A stretch of DNA of 64,000 nt, taken from assembly GCA_914767715.1 (NCBI GenBank), contig OU612069.1, positions 11,157,387-11,221,386 of the forward strand, written 5' to 3'. A program made the position numbers and the translations under genes. Origin of the DNA: Membranipora membranacea (Eukaryota; Bryozoa; Gymnolaemata; Cheilostomatida; Membraniporidae). The notes under the pieces were generated by a model. It worked only from the letters and a program-made list of their open reading frames with translations. It did no database searches and had not been told where the DNA came from. Shown piece by piece: positions 14,601 to 25,100 of the stretch (the stretch's first letter is position 1; the number at the start of each line of letters is the position of its first letter).

Positions 14601-17600
14601 ACCAATTTGAAATACAAGATTGCAGAATGATTCTAAAAAAACACTACTAATACTATAATTCTCATCTGCTATTCTTGTATGACAGGACATACTCTTGACA
14701 ACAAAATAATTGGGTCATCCTAAACTCCTTGAATTAGAGAGGGTAGAACCCTAGCAGATACAAAAAAAATCTAAAACTATAACTATCAATATCGATGTGC
14801 TCACGGATATTTTGCAAGCTGAAGTTGATCAAATTTGCCATGTCTAGGTTTTCCAGACAACAAAAAATAGAACAAGTCGGGATCATTCTGATTCAGTATA
14901 GAAAGTGTAGATGAAAACATTGACAATGATCCAATAACAGATCCCAACACTATATTTTGGCTACGATCCTGTCATGAACAAACAAGATAATGTCACGACA
15001 TGAAAAACAAAATGTGACTAACCATGGAATCCCCCAGCTCCCGCACCACCTGCTCCGGGATGCCCGCTAGCCTGCTGGCTCTGTGTTCTACCAAACATGT
15101 CATACTGCTTCCGCTGATCGTTATTACTCAACACCTACAAGACATTCACATTCAAGGTACACATGAATAAAACTTTTGCCTTAATAATGTTTAGGGAAGG
15201 GTCTAAAGACTTCCCAAAGGCCAAATCATGTTATAGTAAGGTAGTTACTTATGATAAAGTTGTGTCAGATTTACACGATAAAAAAATTCTATGCTTTACT
15301 TGGCATGAATTATCGGTGGTGAGAGAGTAACTATCATTCTCTGCATTATGATGTCACAGTCTCCAGGAAGTGCTTGTTTCTTGTATTGCACATTCAGCAG
15401 ACTGTGACATCATAATGCAGAGAATGAGAGTTACCTTCCCTTATGAAGGCGCTCTTGAATACCATGCATATCTGACACAACTTTATCATGAGTAACTGCT
15501 TCACTATAACATGCTTTGGGTAGTATTTAACTGTAGTTACAACTTGTAAGAGCGTTATATAAATGTACACAGACACAGTTATTAAGATAAGATGCATGGT
15601 TGTCTCTTCACATATAGCAATAAGAGAAATATTTTGGATAAATATCCTTACATTGCTGCCATAATTACATAAGCGATCATAAAATCAGAAAACGCTTGGA
15701 GTCACTGTGCTAACTTCACCTAAGGGACCAGATAACTTAGAACATGAACCAGCCAATGTGTGGCTCTGATTTCTGAATGAATTATATTTGTACAACTGGC
15801 TGAACCATCGTGTCATTACCTCATATGCTTCTGATACTTCGGAAAACTTCTTGTTGGCCTCCGGATCTTCTTTATTTGTATCTGGATGATATTTCTTTGC
15901 AAGCTACAAAACCCATTCTTGTACAATAAAGAGTAATATTCATTCCAGTATTTTGCCATATATAGAATCTCCTTCATATCATTATAGAGGTTACAGAGGT
16001 ACAGATAACAAAAATAATTCTGATATAGGTCACGTGTTGACCTTTTGAAAAAAAAACATGATTAGCCTACTACCAAAATTAAACACACTGAAAATTATCA
16101 AGAATAACATATATCAATGTTGGTTATGAAATTAAAAAGCATTAAAGATATCTGCAAATCTCACTATGGTAGCCTAAGCCATTATCGTATAAGGATTCAT
16201 TAAACCTCAACAAAACTATATTTTAGTATGGGGTGCTAAATTTCATTTCCAATGTGTTCTTAATCATTTCCGTCTTCTAAGGTATAATACTATATATTCT
16301 AATCTCTATCAATGCCAGGCCTTCTTGTGTGTAGATTAAATTGTTGCCCAGATTGATAAATTCAAATCACTGTATAGTTTGAAAATTACAATAGATTTAG
16401 CAGCTTGTCGTTAACAGTTTGATAAGAATTTAAGAAAAAGACAGATTTGAAGAAGAAAGCAATTTTCTTACTCGAACTCCGATCAAAATTGATCGAGTTA
16501 TGAACATAAAACCTGGATTATGGACAGTAATTTAATGATAACATCAATGCTACCACACATTCCAATGTCGCTACGCCGCCCAGAATTGAGTGCCTACGCT
16601 GTATATTGTGTGCTGTCTAGGTTTATTATTAAAGTGACAGTCCTACTAGGCCATGTTTGGTATGGTTTTAAAGATCTCAGGCTGAAAAGTCATTAGAGCA
16701 TATGAAATAAAACAGCCTGTGAACCTAATTGCAGTAAAACTGCTGCAAAGTCTGAAAATTGGGATCATAGTGGATCATAGTGATTTATTGCCTCCCCCTG
16801 ACCACTATGATCCTTGCTAAAATAATTTAAAACAAACTAATTGCTATTTTCCACAATTTTCATTATTTTTGTTTGCCCTATGAACTCACAATATTTGATT
16901 TACTGGAGTAATATATCCACTCTTCTAATAGAACTGATCCTTTAAGTCTATGGGTAGGCCTAATCTTTATGCACTCACCTGATAGTATGCTTTCTTGATG
17001 TCTTTGGCTGATGAGTTTTTTGGCACTCCTAACACCTCATAGTAATTTCTTTTCTCTAATCTTGAGCTTGTGTGTATTGTTCTCCGAAGTTGAGTTAGAT
17101 TTGTGTGAGAGCTCAATCTGTTTCTACGATCACCTATAAAACGAAATAAGTCACACATTTAGAAATCACCTGTCCGTGGCCTTTCATAACTATCCCATTC
17201 GATGTAATAACACAAATCCTACCTGTTGAGAAAAGAAATTCAGTCAACAGAGAGAAGAATTCGCGGTCTGTAACATTCATTGTGTTGCTCATTTGCTATC
17301 ATCATCATTGTATTTATCTCAGTCGACATAGTCCCAAGGAACATCCTCTGCTGCCAAATTTCTCATAAATAAGTATGTTAACAGTTGCAGTCGGTGACTA
17401 ACATTGGTTGTATACATTGAATTCCATATCTGGAATAGCATCATTAGCTTTCTTTTGCAAAACAAAGGGCTTGCAAAAATAGCCAGTCCCTAGTAGCAAT
17501 CTAGAAATGCCCTAATCATCGACACTGTATTGGGTATAATTACTGTTTGCAATTTTGTAAACAAGACAATTTCTCAGGCTAATTATTCATGCTACTAGGG

Positions 17601-18238
17601 ACAGCCAATCAGATAACAGTCAGATGGGTCCCTGTGTTTAGTATCCTAACCGTATAACGCTATGATACTATTTCCATTCTAAGAGAAGAATCTAATTCAG
17701 TGGTTGTATATATTATATAAGTGAGAGGATCGAAAAAAGTAAAGACCAGTCACTAGTAAGTATGTAGGGTCAGAGCAATTATAATGATCATTTTTATTTA
17801 GTTTTACATATACATACATGGCCATCCATCCATATAATGGATATGTCACATCTATTTTATCAATACAACCACTACTATTCATAGCAGATAGACACTTATA
17901 TTTACCATTAATGTATTATATATACAAGAATCAATATATAACAATCAATCAATGCGCTGACTGACTACTATCAACTCTTCACTCATCTTAACTATCTATA
18001 TATCTATACGTAGTAGGTAGATGAGATGAGATAGATAGTTTTATTACAGCATTAGTTAGAGTGTAGAGTAGTAGGTAGTGGATAGAAATTTGTTGTTATA
18101 TTGAAATTGTTTAGATTACTCACCTATATGGGGTTGTGTTGCTACACCAGTCCCGGTAGCACAATACTCATTTACAATTGGTTGGCAGCATCGACGTAGA
18201 AGGCCCGCCCTACAAGTCAAAATGCCAAGGTTTTTCAT
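4176..18238 (-). CDS. DNAJA3: DNAJA3/Tid1-type mitochondrial DnaJ (Hsp40) co-chaperone, 12 exons
   Basis: Exons (high to low): 18124-18238, 16979-17133, 15820-15903, 15023-15134, 14396-14544, 13670-13822, 11152-11248, 9833-9948, 9031-9159, 7842-7957, 7106-7203, 4176-4318. All phases agree and give 488 residues, close to human DNAJA3 as remembered (about 480). The start is the ATG at 18238, followed by an Arg/Cys-rich, acid-poor leader as expected for mitochondrial import. The J domain runs about residues 69-130 with HPD at 96-98. A Gly-rich linker and a G/F-like segment follow. The DnaJ zinc centre shows four CxxC pairs (231/234, 248/251, 270/273, 284/287). The substrate-binding region includes [19 protein letters not shown], and the tail ends [13 protein letters not shown]. 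The family stimulates mitochondrial Hsp70 and binds unfolded clients. The first zinc repeat reads CPKCDGK. Identification is by remembered family sequence; exon edges are by eye but mutually consistent. Confidence 0.95.
4895..5560 (+). mobile_element. Family I dispersed element, interrupted by an insertion at 5008-5380
   Basis: The two parts 4895-5007 and 5381-5560 match the uninterrupted copy at 17418-17700. The ends share inverted tracts around ctactagggac. An antisense, more diverged copy lies at 10712-10984. Short length and no ORF suggest a non-autonomous DNA transposon. Confidence 0.75.
5008..5380. mobile_element. Nested insertion in the family I element
   Basis: About 373 bp absent from the copy at 17520. 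It is bounded by cactgtagg at 4999-5007 and again at 5372-5380, a likely 7-9 bp target duplication. The internal sequence is not recognised and I saw no second copy. Confidence 0.65.
6440..6600. mobile_element. Family C element, short copy
   Basis: Carries the family C ends (catgcttatagtcaggcag and ggtctttgggtagtcttta) as imperfect inverted arms, without the large central palindrome seen at 15195 and 36280. Confidence 0.55.
6825..7022. repeat. AT-only palindromic repeat tract
   Basis: About 200 bp made of tatataatattatatagtat-type units that read alike on both strands, in the last DNAJA3 intron about 85 nt from exon 11. Likely an unstable, cruciform-prone tract. Confidence 0.85.
7660..7717. 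repeat. 28-bp inverted repeat hairpin
   Basis: Arms 7660-7687 and 7690-7717 are complementary with one mismatch and a 2-nt loop. AT-rich, in the intron between DNAJA3 exons 10 and 11. Could be a tiny foldback element. Confidence 0.8.
7968..8145 (-). mobile_element. Family B MITE, copy B1 (mariner-like)
   Basis: Reverse-complement match to the family consensus, with the tracts ctctggggaccac and gaagggaccaattttcct. Full copies end TA-CAGTG...CACTG-TA, as in Tc1/mariner elements with TA target duplication. It abuts the acceptor of DNAJA3 exon 10 (10 nt), so element sequence supplies the polypyrimidine and branch region. Confidence 0.75.
8786..8993 (+). mobile_element. Family A MITE, copy A1
   Basis: A roughly 200-bp element with inverted termini (CNCACTGA...TCAGTGNG) and subterminal inverted tracts around catgtatatctctgatc. 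The internal landmark is agtaccatcacaagga. It lies 37 nt downstream of the DNAJA3 exon 9 donor, antisense to the gene. No clear target duplication. Confidence 0.8.
9245..9380 (+). mobile_element. Family B MITE, copy B2
   Basis: Shortened copy with the ctctggggaccac and gaagggaccaattttcct blocks and a terminal cactgta. It lies about 85 nt upstream of the acceptor of DNAJA3 exon 9 (minus strand). Confidence 0.75.
9552..9764 (+). mobile_element. Family A MITE, copy A2
   Basis: Same termini and internal landmark as A1. Flanked by an exact direct repeat atccttgcccacac (9541-9554 and 9765-9778); the true target duplication is probably 9-11 bp of this, the rest overlapping the terminus. It lies 68 nt downstream of the DNAJA3 exon 8 donor. 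Confidence 0.88.
10712..10984 (-). mobile_element. Family I element, antisense copy
   Basis: The reverse complement matches the 17418-17700 copy, including the gccagtccctagtagc block and the terminal gaattccatatctggaatag block. It is more diverged than the other copies. Confidence 0.65.
11302..11445 (+). mobile_element. tRNA-derived SINE
   Basis: Head resembles a tRNA with a degenerate A box (gtggttcagttgg) and B box (gggttcgaatacc), followed by the family body (actgactactggg, gtgcgctccgacct). In a DNAJA3 intron, about 55 nt upstream of exon 7. Confidence 0.8.
11621..11657. repeat. (AT)n microsatellite
   Basis: Short AT dinucleotide run in the DNAJA3 intron between exons 6 and 7. Confidence 0.9.
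11711..12070 (+). repeat. Dispersed repeats F and G, adjacent
   Basis: 11711-11880 matches 28740-28985 and the antisense copy 52830-53005 (blocks gacaaatgttta and gtcagatatgttccc). 11915-12070 matches 63100-63262 (block tggtcttatatgcacatgct). Neither has recognisable ends or coding capacity. Confidence 0.7.
13343..13456. mobile_element. Family H hairpin MITE
   Basis: Nearly perfect hairpin. Outer arms carry aagtttgat and ggagttgcc; inner arms pair ctccctctactgac with gtcagtagagggag. Related elements with the same outer arms but different inner sequence lie at 36828-37020, 58250-58352 and 60573-60675. Confidence 0.8.
13468..13645 (+). mobile_element. Family B MITE, copy B3 (complete)
   Basis: Begins TACAGTGTAG and ends CTAACACTGTA, giving inverted CAGTG termini inside a TA dinucleotide on each side. 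It lies 24 nt downstream of the DNAJA3 exon 6 donor and directly abuts the hairpin element at 13343-13456. Confidence 0.82.
15195..15529. mobile_element. Family C foldback MITE
   Basis: Long imperfect palindrome. Outer arms contain cagttact...gataaagttgtgtcagat, inner arms ctctgcattatgatgtcaca. No ORF. In DNAJA3 intron 3, starting about 60 nt from exon 4. Related copies at 20265-20526 and 36280-36612. Confidence 0.8.
17418..17700 (+). mobile_element. Family I element, uninterrupted copy
   Basis: This is the reference copy for the family. It lies in DNAJA3 intron 1 and has no coding potential. Its integrity shows that the 5008-5380 block is a secondary insertion. Confidence 0.75.
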
Positions 18239-19142
18239 ATTTTCTCTGCAGAACAGTACCAGAAAGTTCTCATGCTCATGAGCTTCCAAAATGAAACTAT
18301 TATTGCCTTACTTTTGCAAAATAGCTCCTTAGTAGAACAGGCAACTGTTATCATTAATACGAAGAGTTGAAGGAGAGGAGATTAGCAGTTTGTTATAACA
18401 AATTGATTGGCTTGTCACAATACTTTTGTTATCTTATAGCCAATTGGTAGAATTATATGTATAGCTTGACTTCTAATACAAAATGAAGTAGGAATTTAGT
18501 GGAGTGCTCGTCAGGTTAACCCCAATTGATCTCAGAATTAGTCTAGGTACAATGCCATGTGGATCAGATTGATGCAAGAAGAAAAATTCACATTGATGTA
18601 GCCTACTCATGTAATATTGTACTATAATTCTCCTCTGAGCATTGAGACCCTTCAGCCAATGAACTCCCTCTTTGAAGATTGCTTCAGCTCTAAGTAATGT
18701 TTATGACTTGCCTGCTTTATGACTCCCTCTTCATTGATATAATGCCCTATAATATTTATGAACAACTACTCTAGTAAATAATAATAATTCAACATTTCCT
18801 GCCAATAATTCTTGTTTAACCAACCACCGATATATTATATATATATACTAAACATGAAGATGTTCCTCCTGCTGTTAATTATTTCATATTGATGGTTTCA
18901 CTGAATGATGTAGGACTTTCTCAGGGCGGTTAAGTTCATTGAGCTACCAAACATTGCTACTATTCCAATCAAGATTATCAAAGGACAGGTTCAAACCAAG
19001 CTATGCTGTGTTTTAATGAATAACCTCATGCCATGCATTCCGCAGCCAGCCATGATTTTTAATTTTTGGCAGCCAATCAACCCTCACAATTAATAACTCG
19101 TTCTAAGCTTTAATATGTCAATGTTACAGACCTAGCCCTACA
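18239..19142. promoter_or_regulatory. Divergent intergenic interval between DNAJA3 and GSTCD start codons
   Basis: About 900 bp separate the DNAJA3 start codon (minus strand, 18238) from the first placed GSTCD start codon (plus strand, 19143). A head-to-head pair this close usually shares a promoter region. I see no clear TATA box or CpG-rich core. A good acceptor (tgttacag) ends at about 19129, just before the GSTCD ATG, so GSTCD may have an upstream non-coding exon inside this interval. The call rests on gene arrangement only. Confidence 0.4.
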
Positions 19143-22100
19143 ATGTCTGACACCCAAGTACTGTACTGTCAAGCATCACCTAACCAAACAAGCAGTGACA
19201 CTCAGCTTCCAGGCGAGTCCCTGCTCTTGACATGGCTGTGCAAGTTCTTGCATGTACATCATCCACAGAGTACTGCTAAACCGCTGTTCAAGATCGTTCT
19301 TACAGATAAAGGATCACAATGTAAGTTTATACCAACTAACTATAGTATACAATAGCTGAAGGCAATTGTTATATCCCTCTCAGAATAGCAAACCTTCCTT
19401 GATCCTAACAATCAACTTGGACTTCAACTCAATACCCCAGCGAGGGAAATTTAGGCTTATCTCAGTGCCCCCTTTTTTATTGATTTTGTTTGAAACGGTA
19501 GAAATTGGGTCGCGTAGATAAGGCTGTGGAAATACTCAAAGGCTATTATTTTTGGGTACCATGAACCTGTAAATTAGGGCATATGCCTCACCCATGGGCC
19601 CCTGGGACTTACATGTCTTTACTTTGCCAATGTCCAGTATCAACCACCACAAAAACACCAAACAGAGTGAGACACACAAAAAATATTTTTTACAACCTAC
19701 CTTGAAATCTCTCACACTAACTCAGCCCTCCTTTACATTGGACATTGGCAAATTAAAGACATGTAAGTCCCAGGGGCCCATGGCCTCACCCCAATGCTTA
19801 GAAACAGCCCGCAATATTCACTTCCACTGCAATGCTAGCCACATGAGGAAATTTACTGTCATTTAATACCATGTGGATTTGAAAATTAGCAGACCAGTCC
19901 CTGAACAAGAAGTGAAATAAACATCAAAAAGAAACTTTCTGCATGTGTGAAATCGATTGTTGCCTCGAAACTCTAAATTAAGGAATATAGTAATAGGCCT
20001 ATGTTTTTTTTTTGACATAGCTATTGGTAGCGGAGACCACATGACAATATCATGCAAACATGCCGAACCTATTGACTACACCCAACTGGTAGGCTTTCAT
20101 TGATATTTTGCTAACCTTGCAATGTTCACTGTTTTTGCTTTCGGTTATCAATGAGCAATAATTGAATGCCACTACCAGTGGCGAAGTTAAGGTGCACAAG
20201 CTTGCAAGCTGACAAGAAAGCGCTTCTACACTAGGTTCACTCACGATGAAAGGCAGATTACTATCCAAATACCAATGCGTGTTATAGTCAAGCAGTTACT
20301 TATGATAAGGTTATACCAGATTCTTATGGTAAAGAATGCAATGCTCCTCATGCTATGAATTATTGATGGTGGAAAAAGTGCCTCCCATAAGGGAAGGTAA
20401 CTCACAATCAATAGTTACATCAATTGTTATAATGCCAAGTAGAGCATTGAATTTTTTTGCCATACAAATCTGACACAACTTTGTCATAAGTAACTGCCTC
20501 ACTACAACATGCATTGGTATTTGGGCAGATTATTAGGACATCGAACTCAGAATTATTTCTTCTGAGACTTATAATTTGAGTAGTATCATCATGAAAGGGA
20601 GACTGAAAATAGTTGTTGATGTTATTATAGCCAGCGGAATGTCAGAGGGTCATGTTACCATGCAGTGGTAAATCTGAGAATCTAATAAGATCTGGAGTCA
20701 CTAGTCTGAGTAGATGGATGATTTTAACCTATCATAGAGCTTTCCCAGACTATGGATACAATCACTTACTGGTGAGCAATGTTGCCATTTTATGGTCCGC
20801 AATTTTATATGAATAAATAGGGGGTGTCTTTGTTACCCTTCCTTATTTTCTTTTCTCAGAACCCTTGATAATATATCTTTACAGTTTTAAGAAAACCTCT
20901 ATGAATAATATATATTTTGACACTGACCTGACCAATGTCACAGGACAAATAAGGCCGTGTGAAAAATTATGAAGGCATTCAATCAATTATCAAAGTTGAT
21001 GATATTGAAATAAAGACAAGCTTTTTGCTTTATTTTCCCTTAGTTCTACAACTGATGACGCAAACCTCTAAATATTTTGCTTGACCTCCTTCCGTTTTAT
21101 TTTTTATTCTGTAGGGATATAAGGAGACTTGTTTCAAAGCTTGTGCTGAGGTGAGTGCTTATCTGCAGTTATCAGCCTATCACATGGGGGAAGCAAATCT
21201 AAATACACACAAACTGACTGAAAAAGCAAATTAAGTATCAATTTGTTTTTCTTATGATGGCTGATGAGCGCAAGTTTCAGTTTTGGCAGCTTGTTGCGCA
21301 CTCAGTTCAGGAGGTTCAGGTTATGGCTTCACACCTAGGATGCATTCTAGCTTTCTAGGATGTATCACATTCTCAATATGAGAATTCAGGGCACCTCGCA
21401 TCCCTCTATTGTCACAACCATTCTTCATCTGTTCAAAAGTTTTCCAGAATCCTAGTTTTAAATTAATTGCTGTCTTGATCGTCTGATGTCTCGATGAATC
21501 AGTCCTCGATTGCTGCCACTATCCTATACAGTATTATCCTCTTTTTCTAATTAATGTTCAGGTATCTAAGTGGACAATGTTTGTCACCACTAATCTGGTG
21601 CCTCTTATCACTGACCAGTCAGACTCAGCAGACTATGAGATGTTACTGGTGGAGACTCTGAACCATCTGGAGAGTAAACTCACCACAAAACAGCCTGTGT
21701 CTGCCTACAAACACAACTACTTCAAGGTTAGCATGTAATCACACTGATCAGATGATATAACATTGCATGTGTATCTCTGATCGATAGAGAGTTGATTTAA
21801 TTCATATACTAGTAGTAGTAGTAGTACCATCACAAGGAATTTGGGGTGACGACCCGCCTTCAATTCATTAATTAGGGGTTGATACTTGGTAGGTACCGCT
21901 GACTCTAACAATCAGAGATACACATTTCAATAGTGTAATCTCTCAGATTCTTCTACACTGTATCGGCTAGGTTTTTTCGAGTCCCTCTCATTCACTTACG
22001 TATGATCATATATATCACTCCTCGCGTATGAAACAATTGGGCTACGAAATAGTGGACTATGTTGCAATAGCTGCGCTACATTACTATCAACTTTGGAGTG

Positions 22101-25100
22101 TATCTGAGGGCCCGCCGAACTCCAGTAGTCAGTAGACTGCATAAGGATTTGAATCTAATAACTTCACCACTGGCTCACTGAAGGTTTAGGGCTCTTACCA
22201 GCTGAGCTACCTCCTATTCCTTTTAGACACATTCAACTATTTGCCCACAATGTGATAACTCTGCATACCCACCTTCTACATTTGCTGAGATGACATCACA
22301 CATCATTATGTCCAAGAATAAATGGTCAATGACTCAAATCAAAATTAGAACCTGATGCAAGAAACATGATTGATGACATAAGTTTGATTGTAAAACAGAG
22401 GTACATATACAGCGTACTCCTCATAATTCTAATATAATTCAGGACTCCTGGTAATTCAGAAAAAGCAAACTGGTCCTGTCAGCCACATTTTAATGTCAGA
22501 TAATTCAAACTCTGATTAATTAGGACAAAATTTGGTGGTCCCCATAGGTTTGAATTAAGTGTAGTGCACATTGATCACTTTTTTGTTCTTCTTCATTCAT
22601 CGCAGAAAGGTGCTGATGGGAGTCTGCGGCATGTCTACCACTCCCTACACAACAGAGATGTTAAAGAGAACTTCCTTGCTGGTCATCTACCTAATCTTAT
22701 AGATATACTCTGTTACATCACACTACAAGCTTTACAAGTGAGTAAATTATTTATAATATTATTTTACAGAAAACTGTACAAGGTATTGCAAGGGTGTTGG
22801 TTTGAGGTTTAGGAGTCAGGGGTAGCTCAATGTTTAGATCGTAAGTTTCTTGGATCAAATCTCACCGGGATCACTGAGTAAGCTACCTGATTTGGCTGTT
22901 GTGGGCCATTCACCATAGCTGACCAAGAAAGATAATCCAACAATGGCAAGCCACACTCAAAACAATGAAGTTACGATTATATCTCCAAAAAATGCTGCTT
23001 GGCTAATTCCAATATCTACAATTCCCTACAAGCTTTTGATTTGACTGTGGTTGATAGCAGAGTGGAATCCAGGCATAATTTGAGCACCTGAACCACAAGA
23101 GAGTAGGTGATGTGCAAATAAGGAACTTCTTAATTAACGTGCGTCAAATTGAATTATGGACGCTTAGTTATGTGCTTCAAAACACGACCATAACCTGTGT
23201 TTCTACCTGCTATACATTTAAATAAATGAAATGTATTTATCTGTGGTGTTTGTCATTTGATACAAAGTGAAACCTGCTTCAACTGCACCAAGTCATCTTC
23301 TAACATGCAATTAATTCTGCCAAATAAAATTTCTAGTCGAGATGTGTGTTGGAAAAATATCCTGATATTAAGAAATGGTGTAGCTTGATGGAGTCACTAG
23401 CTGGAGTCACCGACACAAGTCACTCTCTTGGTCTCAGCAATCAAACTACTGGTAAGTTGTTTTTCAAGTTACATATGAAATGAGATCTTGACTTTTCTTC
23501 TATGAGAAAGGTATGTGGTGAGCGGTAAACCGAAGCGTTATGTCTGCAGATGGAAGTGCCAGGGTTGGGAAGATCTGAATCTGTTTTGGACACTGCCAAC
23601 CCTTGTGGGAGCCATCAATATATTTGAAGCTGCAATAATGAAACGCTTGGCTTTCCAATGGGATAAGTGCGATTTCAATGAGATTGTCTGAGTCTAATAT
23701 GACTTCCCAAACATTGAGCCAAGGTTATTTAGATGTTTCGTATTTCCGTGTTGATGTGAATTCTGGTTTATCCAAGCAAGAATGTCTATGATTTCAACGT
23801 GTGAATTCAGAGTTGTCCACAACTGATATATCCTATTCTTGTGAAAATTACTCAATAAAAGTGGTAGATTTACCTTGTGAACATTTCAGATGTTTCAGAG
23901 CTCGCTCAAAGACTCAGCAATATAAGCCTACCATCCCACAGTCATCATAGTGAATGTGGCACAGACAGTCTCTCAACTAAATCACACGATAAGACACCGC
24001 AAACTGCTGAAGCAGCCAACAAAAGCCATGTTATTGATACAAATAATGATTCCCTGGATGATGACTCTATCAAGTTAACGGATGCAGATTTAGTAGAGAA
24101 GTTAAAAGAACATTATAATATAGATGTACCATATACAGATTTGTCTCCACTTGACTGGGATGACTTACCGTATGAATTAGACCCTGCTAGAGGTAAGAAT
24201 GCAGTTGTCTTCTCTCAAATTACTTATAAGTAAGCTACAATACTTCAATCACTTTTTGCACCCAACTCGAAAATCAGTTGCATCTGGCGGCTCTCTGCTT
24301 GATAATTATAAAAGCAATTTAGTCCAAGCCTCAAATATACAAATACTAGCATGTATAATATATATATGCTGCGTTCATATTCTAGTATTTATATGTTTAT
24401 GGTCCAAGCAATTTATTTTAATTGTATGCAGTAGCCTCCTCTGAGCTATTTGCTGTGGGTGTGTATCAAGTTCTTTCTTGATTGCCAAAAAATTACTGCA
24501 CTCTATGTTTTGTTTACTTCAACATTGTGAAGATAATAGGTCAACGTGTGATTCGTTTGTTGAAAGAAAATTGATTCAAAACTCTATAGTTGGGAGCTAC
24601 TGTGTAAGGGAATTTACACTGATTATTGATTATCAGTCTTCCTCCATAAGTACCTGTCCCGCTTTTGCCTAGTGCCATGATCTGAACGTTCTCTCGATAT
24701 TCGTCATAATGGGTAGAAAAAGCGTTTGGAGTCATCCACAAAAGTGACATTTTCACCTCTATATTTATTTCAGGAGGAAAACTGCCAATGAAAAGAGCTG
24801 TGAAAAAGAGACAGCAGTTAGATAATATGTATCACCATATAAAGCAATGCATCCTAGCTCGGCATAACAGTAAGTAGACAAGTAGCAACAAAGTCCTTGG
24901 GTGGTGTTTCGATTAGTATCACATCGCACAAAATTGTCACAAACTTGGTCTTTCAATCAGACAAAATCGCTGCCAAATCGCTCACTTGTTGGTTAAAATC
25001 GCAAGTTTTTTTCTCTGTCCGTAGACTGTGTAATACAGGTTGCTTAAAGGTTTGGCGGTAAGTTGCTCTCAGTTTACAGGCGGGTCGGAGCACACCTGGG

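Noticed and set aside
19594-19866. 90-codon plus-strand frame
   Set aside because: It is mostly the hAT MITE palindrome.
20050-20268. Minus-strand open frame of about 70 codons with a donor-like end
   Set aside because: It ends at the edge of a family C MITE, does not fit DNAJA3 phase, and resembles no GSTCD segment.
20538-20670. Plus-strand frame starting IELRIISSETY, faintly like the missing GSTCD segment
   Set aside because: The acceptor phase does not match exon 1, the only nearby donor gives the wrong exit phase, and similarity stops after a few residues.
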